DNA of 64,000 bases. It comes from Streptomyces sp. NBC_00557 (GTDB lineage: Bacteria; Actinomycetota; Actinomycetes; Streptomycetales; Streptomycetaceae). The position numbers and the translations under genes are program-made. Below, one piece after another: positions 54,890-63,117 of this stretch. The stretch's first letter is position 1. Every line of letters begins with the position of its first letter. The notes below the pieces were generated by a model, which had not been told where the DNA came from, did no database searches, and saw nothing but the letters and a program-made list of their open reading frames with translations. The stretch spans positions 6,386,001-6,450,000 of the forward strand of contig NZ_CP107796.1 of NCBI RefSeq assembly GCF_036345995.1, written 5' to 3'.

Positions 54890-55645
54890 CTACCGGCCCC
54901 GGGCGAGGATCTTCAGCCGGCTCGCGGACCCGTTGAAGAGATTCTGGTCACCCGGCAGCCGGCCCTTGGTCGCGAACTGCCAGAAGGTCCAGTACCGCCA
55001 CCCGCCGGGCAGCCTGCCCGGCCCCGAGGCGCTGTGCCGGGCGATCCACAGGGCGTGGTTCTTCGAGAACGCGTGGCTGTCGCCGGTGCACTGCCGCCAC
55101 CACTGGGCGGTCGTGTAGATCACCGGGCGGCGGCCGGTCTCCTGCCTGACCTCGTCGCTGAACGACCGGATCCAGCCGACCATCCGCTTCCAGCCCAGCC
55201 CGTAGCACCGGTGCTTGCTGCTGTAGGGGTTGTACTCGATGTCCAGCGCGGGCGGCAGGGTGCGGCCGTCCGCCGCCCAGTCACCGCCGTGCTGCACGAA
55301 GTAGGCGGCCTGCCGGGCGCCGGAGGACCTGTCCGGCAGCGCGAAGTGGTACGCGCCCCGGTACAGGCCCGCGCCGCCCGCGCCGTCGTACTGCCCGGAG
55401 AAGTAGGGGTTGGCGTAGTCCGTGGACTCGGTCGCCTTGACGTAGACGAACCGCGCGCCCGCGGACCGGGCGCCCTGCCAGTCGACGTACTTCTGGTGCG
55501 ACGAGACGTCGTGCCCCCGCGGCAGTCCCGCGACCAGCGCCGGAGGTCCGGCGGCGGCGGACGCGGTGCCCGCGAGAGCGAGCGCCGCCATGGCCGCCGC
55601 GAGGACACCGGCGCGGCGACGGAGCAGGGTGCGTTCACGGGCCAT
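54890..55645 (-). CDS. Secreted GH25 lysozyme (N-acetylmuramidase)
   Basis: 251-aa exported muramidase. Start ATG 55645 gives a signal peptide: ARERTLLRRR then a hydrophobic core and ASAAAG. The GH25 domain opens with GHDVSSHQ and carries the catalytic DxE in ALDIEYNPYSS, with the usual FVYVKATEST and YHFALPDRSSGARQAAYF strands and a terminal WTFWQFATKG. It cleaves beta-1,4 bonds in peptidoglycan. Single gene, upstream in-frame start at 55690 is unlikely. Confidence 0.93.
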   Translation of the reverse strand: MARERTLLRRRAGVLAAAMAALALAGTASAAAGPPALVAGLPRGHDVSSHQKYVDWQGARSAGARFVYVKATESTDYANPYFSGQYDGAGGAGLYRGAYHFALPDRSSGARQAAYFVQHGGDWAADGRTLPPALDIEYNPYSSKHRCYGLGWKRMVGWIRSFSDEVRQETGRRPVIYTTAQWWRQCTGDSHAFSKNHALWIARHSASGPGRLPGGWRYWTFWQFATKGRLPGDQNLFNGSASRLKILARGR

Positions 55646-55690
55646 GTGTCTCCCCGGGGTCTGCGGACGGACGGGTCGTCCGGCGGGCAA

Positions 55691-56399
55691 GAGGGACCAT
55701 TGAAGGCCTGCTGATCATCCGAAACGGTGGCTATTTACGGCGATTCAGACTGATTTCGCCCGATCGGGGGTGCGGCTTTGTGGTGGCTGGACGGGGGGTC
55801 CTACGGGGGCACGGCCGACGCAACGCTGTGCTCGGCGGAAGCCGGGAACGCCGGGGGCTGCGCTCCTCCCGTGGATGCGCCCGACGGCGGCGGGCCGGCG
55901 CCGTGGCGGTCAACCCCGGACCGCCCGCATACGCCGGGCCCGGCCGGCAGGATCGCCGCGCGCGGCCGGAAGAACGGTGCTCCGCACTCGCGGCGCGGCG
56001 GGCTGCGGAACCGCGCTCGCGGCCGGGCGACAACAGCCCGCGCTCTTCCCGTGGGTGCGGTTGGCGCCGAGTGCGGTCGTGGCTGGCAGGCGATGTCCGG
56101 CCTGTGGGTGCGGCCTGCGGGGTCGTCGGTGGCGGCCGGAGAGAGACCGTCCGCGCTCTTACCGTGGACGCGGTCGGCGAGAAGCGCCGCCCGCGGCCCG
56201 AAGGTCACGGTTCGTGCTCCTGTGCAGGCTCGCCCCGCGGCCCGAAGCTCACGGCCCGTGCTCCCCTGCAGCCCCGCTCGCGGCCGGAAGGGCACCCGGC
56301 GTGCTCCTCCTCATGGACGCCGCCGGCGGGACCGTGCTCGCGGCCGGAGAAATCAGGGTCCGCCTCCCTCCCGCGGGCCCTGACTGGCAAGATCGCTGT
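55691..56399. other. Gene-poor stretch filled with degenerate short repeats
   Basis: About 700 bp without a credible gene. From 55961 onward the motif CGCGGCC(G/C)GAAG recurs at about 55961, 56017, 56131, 56191, 56236, 56278 and 56339, each followed by a variable stretch and a CGTGCTC(C/T) or GCGCTCTT-CCGTGG(A/G)TGCG element. Spacing is 43-60 bp apart from one wider gap. All frames translate to low-complexity Arg/Pro/Ala protein, which argues against coding. The left 60 bp hold the lysozyme promoter, and the last bases the aldolase start. Confidence 0.6.
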
Positions 56400-57062
56400 A
56401 TGGCTGAGCAGCGGCGGGACGCGGAGCAGGAGCGGATCTGGGCGGAGCTGGTCGCGACGGCGCGGCGGAGTGTGGCCGACGGGCTGGTGGTCGGCACCTC
56501 CGGGAACGTCTCCGCGCGCGTGGGCGACCTGGTGCTGGTCACCCCCTCCGGAGTGCCGTACGACCGGCTGACCCCGGAGGACATCACCGGCGTCGACCTC
56601 ACCGGGCGACAGGTGCTCGGCACCCTGGTGCCGACCAGCGAGCTGCCCATGCACCTCGCCGTGTACCGCACCACCGACGCCCGCGCGGTCGTCCACACCC
56701 ACGCCGTGCACGCGACGGCGGTGTCCACGCTCGTGCCCGAGCTGCCCCTGGTCCACTACATGGCCGCGGCCCTCGGCGGCCCCGTCCGCGTCGCCCCCTA
56801 CGCCACGTACGGCACCGACGAACTCGCCGAGAACATGCTGCGCGCCCTGGCCGGCCGCTCCGGCTGCCTGCTGCAGAACCACGGCACGCTCACCTACGGC
56901 GCCGGCCTGGACCAGGCCTACGACCGCACCGCCCAGCTGGAGTGGATGTGCCGCCTGTGGCTGACGGCGTCCTCGGTGCCCGGCCTGACCCCGTCCCTGC
57001 TGACGGAGGCACAACTCGCCGAGACCGGGGAACGGTTGAGGGGGTACGGCCAACGGAGGTGA
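56400..57062 (+). CDS. Class II aldolase/adducin-family protein (fuculose-phosphate aldolase-like)
   Basis: 220-aa zinc-dependent class II aldolase. The catalytic Glu81 (TSELPMHLA) and metal ligands His99, His101 (VVHTHAVH) and His161 (LQNHGTL) are present in the order known for L-fuculose-1-phosphate aldolase. It also has GTSGNVSAR for phosphate binding. It would split a sugar phosphate to dihydroxyacetone phosphate and an aldehyde, or act in methionine salvage or nucleoside-derived 5-deoxyribose salvage. ATG 56400 follows a repeat-rich region. The next gene starts close by. Confidence 0.88.
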   Translation: MAEQRRDAEQERIWAELVATARRSVADGLVVGTSGNVSARVGDLVLVTPSGVPYDRLTPEDITGVDLTGRQVLGTLVPTSELPMHLAVYRTTDARAVVHTHAVHATAVSTLVPELPLVHYMAAALGGPVRVAPYATYGTDELAENMLRALAGRSGCLLQNHGTLTYGAGLDQAYDRTAQLEWMCRLWLTASSVPGLTPSLLTEAQLAETGERLRGYGQRR

Positions 57063-57270
57063 CACCTTGCCGCACAGCACCCTGCTCCGACGCCTCGTCG
57101 ACCGCCTCTCCCGCCGCCGGCGCCGCCTCACGCCGGTCCGCCGGATCCGCAACGGCGCCGGGCCGCGACGGACCACCCCGGCGGTTCCGGATCCGCCCGC
57201 ACCGCGACGCTCCTCACCTGCCCCCGCCGCTCCACTGGCCGGTGACGGCAACCCCCGGGACACTGGACCC

Positions 57271-58398
57271 GTGCGCCCCGTCAAAGCGACCGCCCTCACC
57301 ACGGCCATAGCCGCCGGCGTGGCCGTGGCGTCCGTCGCCGCCGGCCGCCTCGCCAGCGACGCCGCGCTGAAGGCGCCCGCCGGACGCCCGCTGCCCACCG
57401 AACCCCGCCTCACCGTGCACGGCACCGCCGCCGGCCAGATCACCCTCACCCGCGACCTGGCCTCGCTGCGCCCCGGCACCTACGGCCTCGCCGGCAACGG
57501 CTCCCACGCGGTCGTCGGCCCCGTCCTGGACAGCGCCCGGCACACCGCCGACACCGTCGTACGCCGCCTGGAGCGCGTCACGCACGGCACCCTCTCCTCC
57601 GGCGACGCGGTGTGGTTCACCCCGAACCTGTACGTCGGCGATCCGTCCGCCGCCCTCGGCCTCGACCACGCCGACGTCCAGGTGCCCGGCGAACTCGGCG
57701 ACCTGCCCGCCTGGTTCCTGCCCGGCGCCCGGGACACCTGGCTGATCGCCGTGCACGGCCTCGGCGCCACCCGCGAACAGGCCATGAACCTCATGCCCGC
57801 CCTGCACGCCCGCCGGATGCCGGTCCTCGCGCTCGCCTACCGCGGCGACCCCGGCGCCCCGCGCCCGCCGGACGGCCTGAACCACCTCGGCGAGACGGAG
57901 TGGCGCGACCTGGACGCGGCGATCCGCCACGCCGTCCGCAGCGGCGCCCGCCGGGTCGTCCTGCTCGGCTGGTCCACCGGCGCCACGATGGCCCTGCGCG
58001 CCGCCGAGCACTCCGCGCTGCGCGAGCACATCTCCGGACTGGTCCTGGACTCGCCGGTGCTCAGCTGGGAGGCCACGCTGCGCGCCCTCGCCCGCGCCCG
58101 GCACACCCCGCCGCCGCTGCTGCCGCTCGCCGTGCGCGCCGCCCAGGGCCGGACCGGCCTGTACGCCGACCGGGTCCCCGAGATCACCGACCCGGGCCGG
58201 CTCAGCGTGCCGACCCTGATCTTCCACGGCCCCGACGACCGGGTGGCCCCCTGGGAGTTCTCCCGCAGGCTCGCCCGCCGCCGACCCGACCTGGTCGCCC
58301 TGCACACCGTGCCCGAGGCCCCGCACGCGGCGATGTGGAACGCCGGCCCCGAGGAGTACCAGGAACGGCTGCGCCGCTTCCTCACCCCGCTGGTGTGA
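57271..58398 (+). CDS. Alpha/beta hydrolase, membrane-anchored
   Basis: 375-aa hydrolase. From GTG 57271 the protein starts VRPVKATALTTAIAAG, a single membrane helix or signal anchor, then a beta-rich linker and the hydrolase domain: oxyanion loop HGLGATREQAMNL, nucleophile Ser in GWSTGATMA, Asp in FHGPDDRVAP and His in PEAPHAAMW. Function likely lipolytic or peptidase-like; substrate unknown. An alternative TTG start at 57067 has a perfect GGAGGT site six bases ahead and would add a 68-residue Arg/Pro-rich tail, so the true start is open. Confidence 0.82.
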   Translation: MRPVKATALTTAIAAGVAVASVAAGRLASDAALKAPAGRPLPTEPRLTVHGTAAGQITLTRDLASLRPGTYGLAGNGSHAVVGPVLDSARHTADTVVRRLERVTHGTLSSGDAVWFTPNLYVGDPSAALGLDHADVQVPGELGDLPAWFLPGARDTWLIAVHGLGATREQAMNLMPALHARRMPVLALAYRGDPGAPRPPDGLNHLGETEWRDLDAAIRHAVRSGARRVVLLGWSTGATMALRAAEHSALREHISGLVLDSPVLSWEATLRALARARHTPPPLLPLAVRAAQGRTGLYADRVPEITDPGRLSVPTLIFHGPDDRVAPWEFSRRLARRRPDLVALHTVPEAPHAAMWNAGPEEYQERLRRFLTPLV

Positions 58399-58402
58399 CG
58401 GC

Positions 58403-58429
58403 GCCGGGCCCCGGCCCCGGCGGCCCGGC
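58403..58429 (+). terminator. Hairpin after the alpha/beta hydrolase gene
   Basis: GCCGGGCC (58403-58410) pairs with GGCCCGGC (58422-58429) over an 11-nt loop, four bases after the stop. Confidence 0.55.
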
Positions 58430-58569
58430 GGCGAGGATTCCGTTTACGGCCGTACGGCTGGCCTGATCCCCCTCCTCACCGGGCTCCGGACGCCGTGCTC
58501 TGGCCTGCCCCGTCGCCCGCCGTGACATTCCGTTTGGGTTTTCGGACCGTCAACCGGAAGACTGCACCC

Positions 58570-60102
58570 GTGACGTCCCGTATCCCGCGCGACTCCAGGC
58601 TCCGACTCGTCCGACCGCGACCCCTGGCCGCCGCCCCCAGAGCTGTGAACCAGCGGCGCCCACGCCGCCCCGCACCCCGGCCGCCGGAGGGCACCCCGGC
58701 CCCCGCGGAACTGGCCGGAATGGCCCGCGCCGGACTGGCCGGCCCGGTCCGGGTGGCCCGCTGGGCCGACGCCGCACTCGGCCCCGGCAGCGACGGCGCC
58801 ACCGCCGACGGCAAGGCCACCCTCTCCGACGCCACCGCCCGGCGCGCCGCCGCCGACCTCGGCCTGAGCGTCGCCCAGGTGCGGGCCGACTGGGACACGG
58901 CACGCCTCGCCGGACTCGTCGAGGTGCACGGCGACCGGGCGCGCCCCGGCTGGCGGCTGCGCGCCTGGGACCGCGACGACAGCGCCGTACTGCGCGGCTG
59001 GGTCGCCCTCTTCGACGCCTGGTCGCTCGCCTCCCCGGAACCCGAGGAGTTCGAGCCGGCAGCCGTCGCCGAGGTCGTCTCGGCCATGCCCCAGGTGCTC
59101 TCCTTCCTCCAGCTGTCCGCCGGGCCCGTCCCGGTCGAGCAGCTGCTCGACCTGCTCCAGCAGCGGGTCACCGAACTGCGCACCGAGCGCTGCGAGGTCC
59201 CCCTCGACCCCGGCACCGGCCGGCCCACCGACCCCGGCACCGCCCGGCCGGCGGTGCCGGGAGCCCGGCAGCCCGCCGAACCGGGCGCCGCGCGGCCCGC
59301 CGGCTCCGCGGCCACCCGCCCGGCCGTCGCGGCGGCCGGTGACCTCGCCGTGGCCGCACCGGAGGCCCCCGCCACCGGCGACGCCGCGCTCGCGCCGCTG
59401 CTCGACTGGGCGCTGCGGGCCCTCGCCGCCGTCGGCGCGCTGACCTACGGCGACGGCCAGGCCACCCTCACCCCGCTGGGCAGCTGGGCGGTGTGGGTCA
59501 AGCTGGAGCAGATCTGCGTGGCCGCGCAGAGCCCGGCCGGCAACATCGAGCAGTCCGCCGAGGACATGCTCCGCGGCTGCGCCCAGCTCCGCCCCAACGC
59601 CGCCCGCGCCGAGTACCGCGCCTGGCTCGCCGCCCGCACCGTCGGCGACGCCGTCACCGAACTGATCGACGCCGCACGCGGCGAGGACGCCCTCCTGCGC
59701 GGCCTGGCCTTCGAGGCGCTGCGCGTCGTGGGCGCCCCCGCCGAGCCCGACGTACGCGCCGTCGTGGACGAACCGGCGCTCAGGCCCTACGCCCTGCTGT
59801 GGCTCGCCGAGCACGACGGGATCGACCCGGAGGACGCCCACGAGGTCCTCACCCGGGAGGAGGCGACCTGGCTGTGGGTGGACACCGCCGCCGCCGTCGC
59901 CGACCACGGAGAGGCCTCGATGCTGGTCCGGCATCTGGAGGCCGCGGTGCAGCCCACCGTCCCGCAGCTGCTCGACGAGGTCCGCGCCGTCGGGCACCCG
60001 CGCACCGTGCAGGTCCTGGTCGCGCTCGCCGCCGCGCATCCCGACCCGGCCCTGGCCAAGGCCGTGCGCCGGGCCGCCTTCCAGGTGCACACCGGAGGCT
60101 GA
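58570..60102 (+). CDS. Conserved hypothetical protein with HEAT-like C-terminal part
   Basis: 510-aa soluble protein I do not recognise as an enzyme. From GTG 58570 it has a basic Pro-rich head (residues 1-45), a helical domain with a winged-helix feel (TARRAAADLGLSVAQVRADW), an Ala/Pro/Thr linker around residues 215-260 (repeated DPGTGRP/DPGTARP-like words), and a C-terminal alpha-helical domain with regularly spaced Leu/Ala helices suggesting HEAT-type repeats (LRGLAFEALRVVG, LRPYALLWLAEHDG, QVLVALAAAHPDPAL). GGAAG precedes the start. Found as a single gene between two hydrolase-like genes. Function unknown. Confidence 0.78.
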   Translation: MTSRIPRDSRLRLVRPRPLAAAPRAVNQRRPRRPAPRPPEGTPAPAELAGMARAGLAGPVRVARWADAALGPGSDGATADGKATLSDATARRAAADLGLSVAQVRADWDTARLAGLVEVHGDRARPGWRLRAWDRDDSAVLRGWVALFDAWSLASPEPEEFEPAAVAEVVSAMPQVLSFLQLSAGPVPVEQLLDLLQQRVTELRTERCEVPLDPGTGRPTDPGTARPAVPGARQPAEPGAARPAGSAATRPAVAAAGDLAVAAPEAPATGDAALAPLLDWALRALAAVGALTYGDGQATLTPLGSWAVWVKLEQICVAAQSPAGNIEQSAEDMLRGCAQLRPNAARAEYRAWLAARTVGDAVTELIDAARGEDALLRGLAFEALRVVGAPAEPDVRAVVDEPALRPYALLWLAEHDGIDPEDAHEVLTREEATWLWVDTAAAVADHGEASMLVRHLEAAVQPTVPQLLDEVRAVGHPRTVQVLVALAAAHPDPALAKAVRRAAFQVHTGG

Positions 60103-60115
60103 GCCGGCCCGGAGG

Positions 60116-60529
60116 TCAGCCGGCGATCTCCGGGGCGTACGTCCCGAAGCTCCACACGTTGCCCTCGACGTCCCGGGCCATGTAGTCCCGCGAGCCGTAG
60201 TCCTGGTCGGTCGGGGGCATCAGGATGTCCACGCCGTGCTCCACGGCCCGCTGGTGGTGGGCGTCCACGTCGTCCACGACCACGTACACCCCCGCGGGCC
60301 CCGCGTCCTTCATCACCGTGTCGAACAGGCCGCCGCGGCCCTTGGAGCCGATCATCACCGCGCCGTTGCCCTGGACCAGCTCGGCGTGCATCACCGTGCC
60401 GTCCTCCGTCTCGTACAGCGACAGCTCGGTGAAGCCGAGCGCCTCCGTCAGCTGCTTGATCGCCGCTTTCGCGTCCGCGTACAGCAGCGTGGGGTAGAGG
60501 CTCGGCCGTCCGCCGCTCGTCCCTGCCAT
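60116..60529 (-). CDS. VOC/glyoxalase-superfamily protein
   Basis: 137-aa vicinal-oxygen-chelate protein with two beta-alpha-beta-beta-beta units. The first has PTLLYADAKAAIKQLTEALGF and the later strand VYVVVDDVDAHHQRAVEHG, ending with RDVEGNVWSFGTY, the PhnB-like or bleomycin-resistance-like signature (ARDxxGNxWsFgty). Probable role is metal-dependent binding or isomerisation of a small molecule. GAGGGAG lies ahead of ATG 60529. It is convergent with the 58570 gene, 13 bp apart. Confidence 0.85.
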   Translation of the reverse strand: MAGTSGGRPSLYPTLLYADAKAAIKQLTEALGFTELSLYETEDGTVMHAELVQGNGAVMIGSKGRGGLFDTVMKDAGPAGVYVVVDDVDAHHQRAVEHGVDILMPPTDQDYGSRDYMARDVEGNVWSFGTYAPEIAG

Positions 60530-60714
60530 GCCGATCACTCCCTCGTGCCTCGGGTATGGGGCGTCCCGTTCAGTGTGGCAGCGGCCACTGACAACGCCCG
60601 GTGCGCGGCGCCCGCCTCGCCGCATGCCGCACGGATCCACCGCGCGCGCCCGCGACGATCTCCCGGGCCCTCACCGAACGCGCGGACGTAGAAAAACCGC
60701 TTGCACGGCCCCGT

Positions 60715-60720
60715 TAGACT
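60715..60720 (+). promoter_or_regulatory. -10 box placing transcription start at the leader ATG
   Basis: TAGACT is a good Streptomyces -10 hexamer and ends seven bases before the ATG at 60728. A transcript starting at the usual distance would begin at or within one base of that ATG, giving a leaderless mRNA. The -35 region is weak (TTGCAC is too close). Confidence 0.5.
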
Positions 60721-60727
60721 TCCTCCC

Positions 60728-60751
60728 ATGGCCATTCTCCTCGCGCATTAG
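60728..60751 (+). CDS. Leader peptide MAILLAH upstream of the ABC-F gene
   Basis: A complete 7-codon ORF, MAILLAH then TAG, lies 59 bp in front of the ABC-F gene. Its ATG appears to be the first base of the transcript (TAGACT -10 box seven bases before) and no ribosome site precedes it, fitting leaderless translation. Two overlapping pairing options for GGCGGG follow directly. Antibiotic-resistance ABC-F genes in several Gram-positive bacteria are controlled by ribosome stalling on such leaders, so translational or transcriptional attenuation is the inferred role here. Confidence 0.5.
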   Translation: MAILLAH

Positions 60752-60753
60752 AC

Positions 60754-60783
60754 GGCGGGAACGTCCTCAGCCGCCCACCCGCC
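60754..60783 (+). promoter_or_regulatory. Possible attenuator stem between leader ORF and ABC-F gene
   Basis: GGCGGG (60754-60759), three bases after the leader stop, can pair with CCCGCC (60778-60783); GGCGG can alternatively pair with CCGCC (60771-60775). A ribosome paused on the leader codons would cover the left arm. No poly-U follows, so it may act on translation or as a weak terminator. Confidence 0.35.
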
Positions 60784-60810
60784 AATCCCTGTACGCCCTG
60801 GAGTCTGTCC

Positions 60811-62409
60811 GTGATCTCCGCCTCCGGTATCGAGCTGCGCGCCGGTGCGCGCGTCCTCATCGAGAACGCCACCTTCCGTGTCGCCAAGGGCGACCGCATC
60901 GGCCTCGTCGGCCGCAACGGCGCCGGAAAGACCACCCTCACCAAGTGCCTGGCCGGTGAGGGCATCCCCGCCGCCGGCACCATCACCCGCTCCGGCGAGG
61001 TCGGCTACCTCCCGCAGGACCCCCGCACCGGCGACCTGGACGTGCTCGCCCGGGACCGGATCCTCTCCGCGCGCGGCCTCGACGTGCTGATCCGCAAGAT
61101 GCGGGAGAACGAGGAGCGGATCGCCAACGGCAAGGGCGCCACCCGCGAGAAGGCCCTCAGGCAGTACGAGCGCCAGGAGACGGAGTTCCTCACCAAGGGC
61201 GGGTACGCCGCCGAGGCCGAGGCCGCCACCATCGCCGCCGCGCTCAACCTGCCCGACCGCGTACTCGGCCAGCCGCTGCACACGCTCTCCGGCGGTCAGC
61301 GGCGCCGTATCGAGCTGGCCCGGATCCTGTTCTCCGACGCGGACACCCTCCTGCTGGACGAGCCGACCAACCACCTCGACGCGGACTCCATCATCTGGCT
61401 GCGGGACTACCTGAAGACCTACCGCGGCGGCTTCATCGTCATCTCCCACGACGTCGACCTGGTCGAGACGGTCGTCAACAAGGTGTTCTACCTGGACGCC
61501 AACCGGGCCACGATCGACATCTACAACATGGGCTGGAAGCTCTACCAGCAGCAGCGCGAGGCCGACGAGAAGCGCCGCAAGCGGGAGCGCGCCAACGCCG
61601 AGAAGAAGGCCGCCGCGCTCAACGCCCAGGCCGACAAGATGCGCGCCAAGGCCACCAAGACGGTCGCCGCGCAGAACATGGCCCGCCGTGCCGAGAAGCT
61701 GCTCGCCGGCCTCGAAGAGGTCCGCATGTCCGACAAGGTCGCCAAGCTCCGCTTCCCGGAGCCCGCGCCCTGCGGCAAGACCCCGCTGATGGCCGAGGGC
61801 CTGTCGAAGTCGTACGGCTCGCTGGAGATCTTCACCGACGTCGACCTGGCCATCGACAAGGGCTCGCGGGTCGTGATCCTCGGTCTCAACGGCGCGGGCA
61901 AGACCACCCTGCTGCGGCTCCTGGCGGGCGTCGAGCAGCCGGACACCGGCGCGGTCGTCCCCGGCCACGGCCTCAAGCTCGGCTACTACGCCCAGGAGCA
62001 CGAGACCCTGGACCCCGACCGCACGGTCCTGGAGAACATGCGCTCCGCCGCGCCCGACATGGACCTGGTCGAGGTGCGCAAGGTGCTGGGCTCGTTCCTG
62101 TTCTCCGGCGACGACGTCGACAAGCCCGCCGGGGTGCTCTCGGGCGGCGAGAAGACCCGGCTCGCGCTCGCCACCCTGGTCGTCTCCTCGGCGAACGTGC
62201 TCCTGCTCGACGAGCCGACCAACAACCTCGACCCGGCCAGCCGCGAGGAGATCCTCGGCGCCCTGCGCACCTACAAGGGCGCGGTCGTCCTCGTCACCCA
62301 CGACGAGGGCGCCGTCGAGGCGCTGCAGCCGGAGCGGATCATTCTGCTGCCGGACGGCGTCGAGGACCTGTGGGGCTCCGACTACGCGGACCTCGTCGCC
62401 CTGGCGTGA
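60811..62409 (+). CDS. ABC-F-family ribosome-associated ATPase
   Basis: 532-aa protein with two ABC domains and no membrane segment. Domain 1 has Walker A GRNGAGKTT and signature LSGGQRRRIELA; domain 2 has GLNGAGKTT and LSGGEKTRLALA; Walker B with DEPTN occurs twice (LLLDEPTNHLD, LLLDEPTNNLD). Between them is a long charged linker (DEKRRKRERANAEKKAAA), the P-site tRNA-interaction motif of the family. Such proteins enter the ribosomal E site and either protect against antibiotics or rescue stalled translation. GTG 60811 is preceded by CTGGAG. Which subfamily is not clear from reading alone. Confidence 0.93.
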   Translation: MISASGIELRAGARVLIENATFRVAKGDRIGLVGRNGAGKTTLTKCLAGEGIPAAGTITRSGEVGYLPQDPRTGDLDVLARDRILSARGLDVLIRKMRENEERIANGKGATREKALRQYERQETEFLTKGGYAAEAEAATIAAALNLPDRVLGQPLHTLSGGQRRRIELARILFSDADTLLLDEPTNHLDADSIIWLRDYLKTYRGGFIVISHDVDLVETVVNKVFYLDANRATIDIYNMGWKLYQQQREADEKRRKRERANAEKKAAALNAQADKMRAKATKTVAAQNMARRAEKLLAGLEEVRMSDKVAKLRFPEPAPCGKTPLMAEGLSKSYGSLEIFTDVDLAIDKGSRVVILGLNGAGKTTLLRLLAGVEQPDTGAVVPGHGLKLGYYAQEHETLDPDRTVLENMRSAAPDMDLVEVRKVLGSFLFSGDDVDKPAGVLSGGEKTRLALATLVVSSANVLLLDEPTNNLDPASREEILGALRTYKGAVVLVTHDEGAVEALQPERIILLPDGVEDLWGSDYADLVALA

Positions 62410-62693
62410 TCCACTGCGTATGGATCATTCGGCTCATCCGTGATCCATCATCTGTGTGAGATCTCCTCGTATCGGGGTGTGTCCTACACGCATTTTCCGG
62501 CCGATCCCTTGCGCGCCAAGGGGTCGGCCGTTTCGCGTCCCTGACCTGGCACTTCGCGAATCCACCCGTTCGGCCCCACCGACACCACCCTTTGGAATCC
62601 TTGATTCCGCTTGTGGGGATCCACTCCTGTCGTCACAACGATGTCTCACGGACCTTGCCGAATGGGTGGCCATCACGCCCGGGAGGGGTGATC
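62408..62693. promoter_or_regulatory. Cluster of seven GATC sites in the gbn upstream region
   Basis: GATC occurs at 62408, 62423, 62442, 62460, 62503, 62618 and 62690, seven times in 286 bp where about one is expected. Four lie within 56 bp, two of them in GGATCA/TGATCC contexts. The downstream gene encodes a Gbn-type protein, whose described target in S. coelicolor is GATC, so autoregulation is the obvious inference. The gap 62410-62732 contains no gene and must hold the gbn promoter. Confidence 0.55.
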
Positions 62694-62732
62694 ATGAGGA
62701 GACCAGAGCGCACTTCCCATGAGGAGGCACGG

Positions 62733-62954
62733 GTGGCCGAGACTCTGAAGAAGGGCAGCCGGGTGACCGGCGCCGCGCGCGACAAGCTCGCGGCAGACCT
62801 GAAGAAGAAGTACGACTCCGGTGCGAGCATCCGAGCACTGGCCGAGGAGACCGGCCGCTCGTATGGCTTCGTGCACCGGATGCTCAGTGAGTCGGGCGTC
62901 ACGCTTCGTGGGCGTGGCGGAGCGACCCGGGGCAAGAAGGCCGCATCGTCCTGA
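62733..62954 (+). CDS. gbn: Gbn-type GATC-binding nucleoid-associated protein
   Basis: 73-aa basic DNA-binding protein. It consists of a Lys-rich N-terminal helix (ETLKKGSRVTGAARDKLAADL) and a helix-turn-helix (ASIRALAEETGRSYGFVHRML) with a basic RGRGGATRGKK tail. Sequence, length and neighbours match SCO1839, described as Gbn, a small nucleoid-associated protein binding GATC-centred sites across the chromosome. GTG 62733 has GAGGAGG five bases ahead; the in-frame start at 62592 is too far upstream. Downstream lies the enoyl-CoA hydratase gene as in S. coelicolor. Confidence 0.92.
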   Translation: MAETLKKGSRVTGAARDKLAADLKKKYDSGASIRALAEETGRSYGFVHRMLSESGVTLRGRGGATRGKKAASS

Positions 62955-63117
62955 CCCCCGGGCGGCCCACCGGCTTCGATGGTGGCCATCCGGCCGGCCT
63001 CACCGCCGGGCCTGTGAGGGGCCCGGGGGCACTCCGGACCGGCCGGGTGGTTACTGTGCAGTCACTTAGCATGCCGTAACGGCACTGCGTGATGACCGCA
63101 CCCATCGGAGGCGCCCC

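Noticed and set aside
60701..60706. TTGCAC as -35 box for the ABC-F leader promoter
   Set aside because: It is only 8 bp from the TAGACT box, too close for a sigma-70-type promoter.
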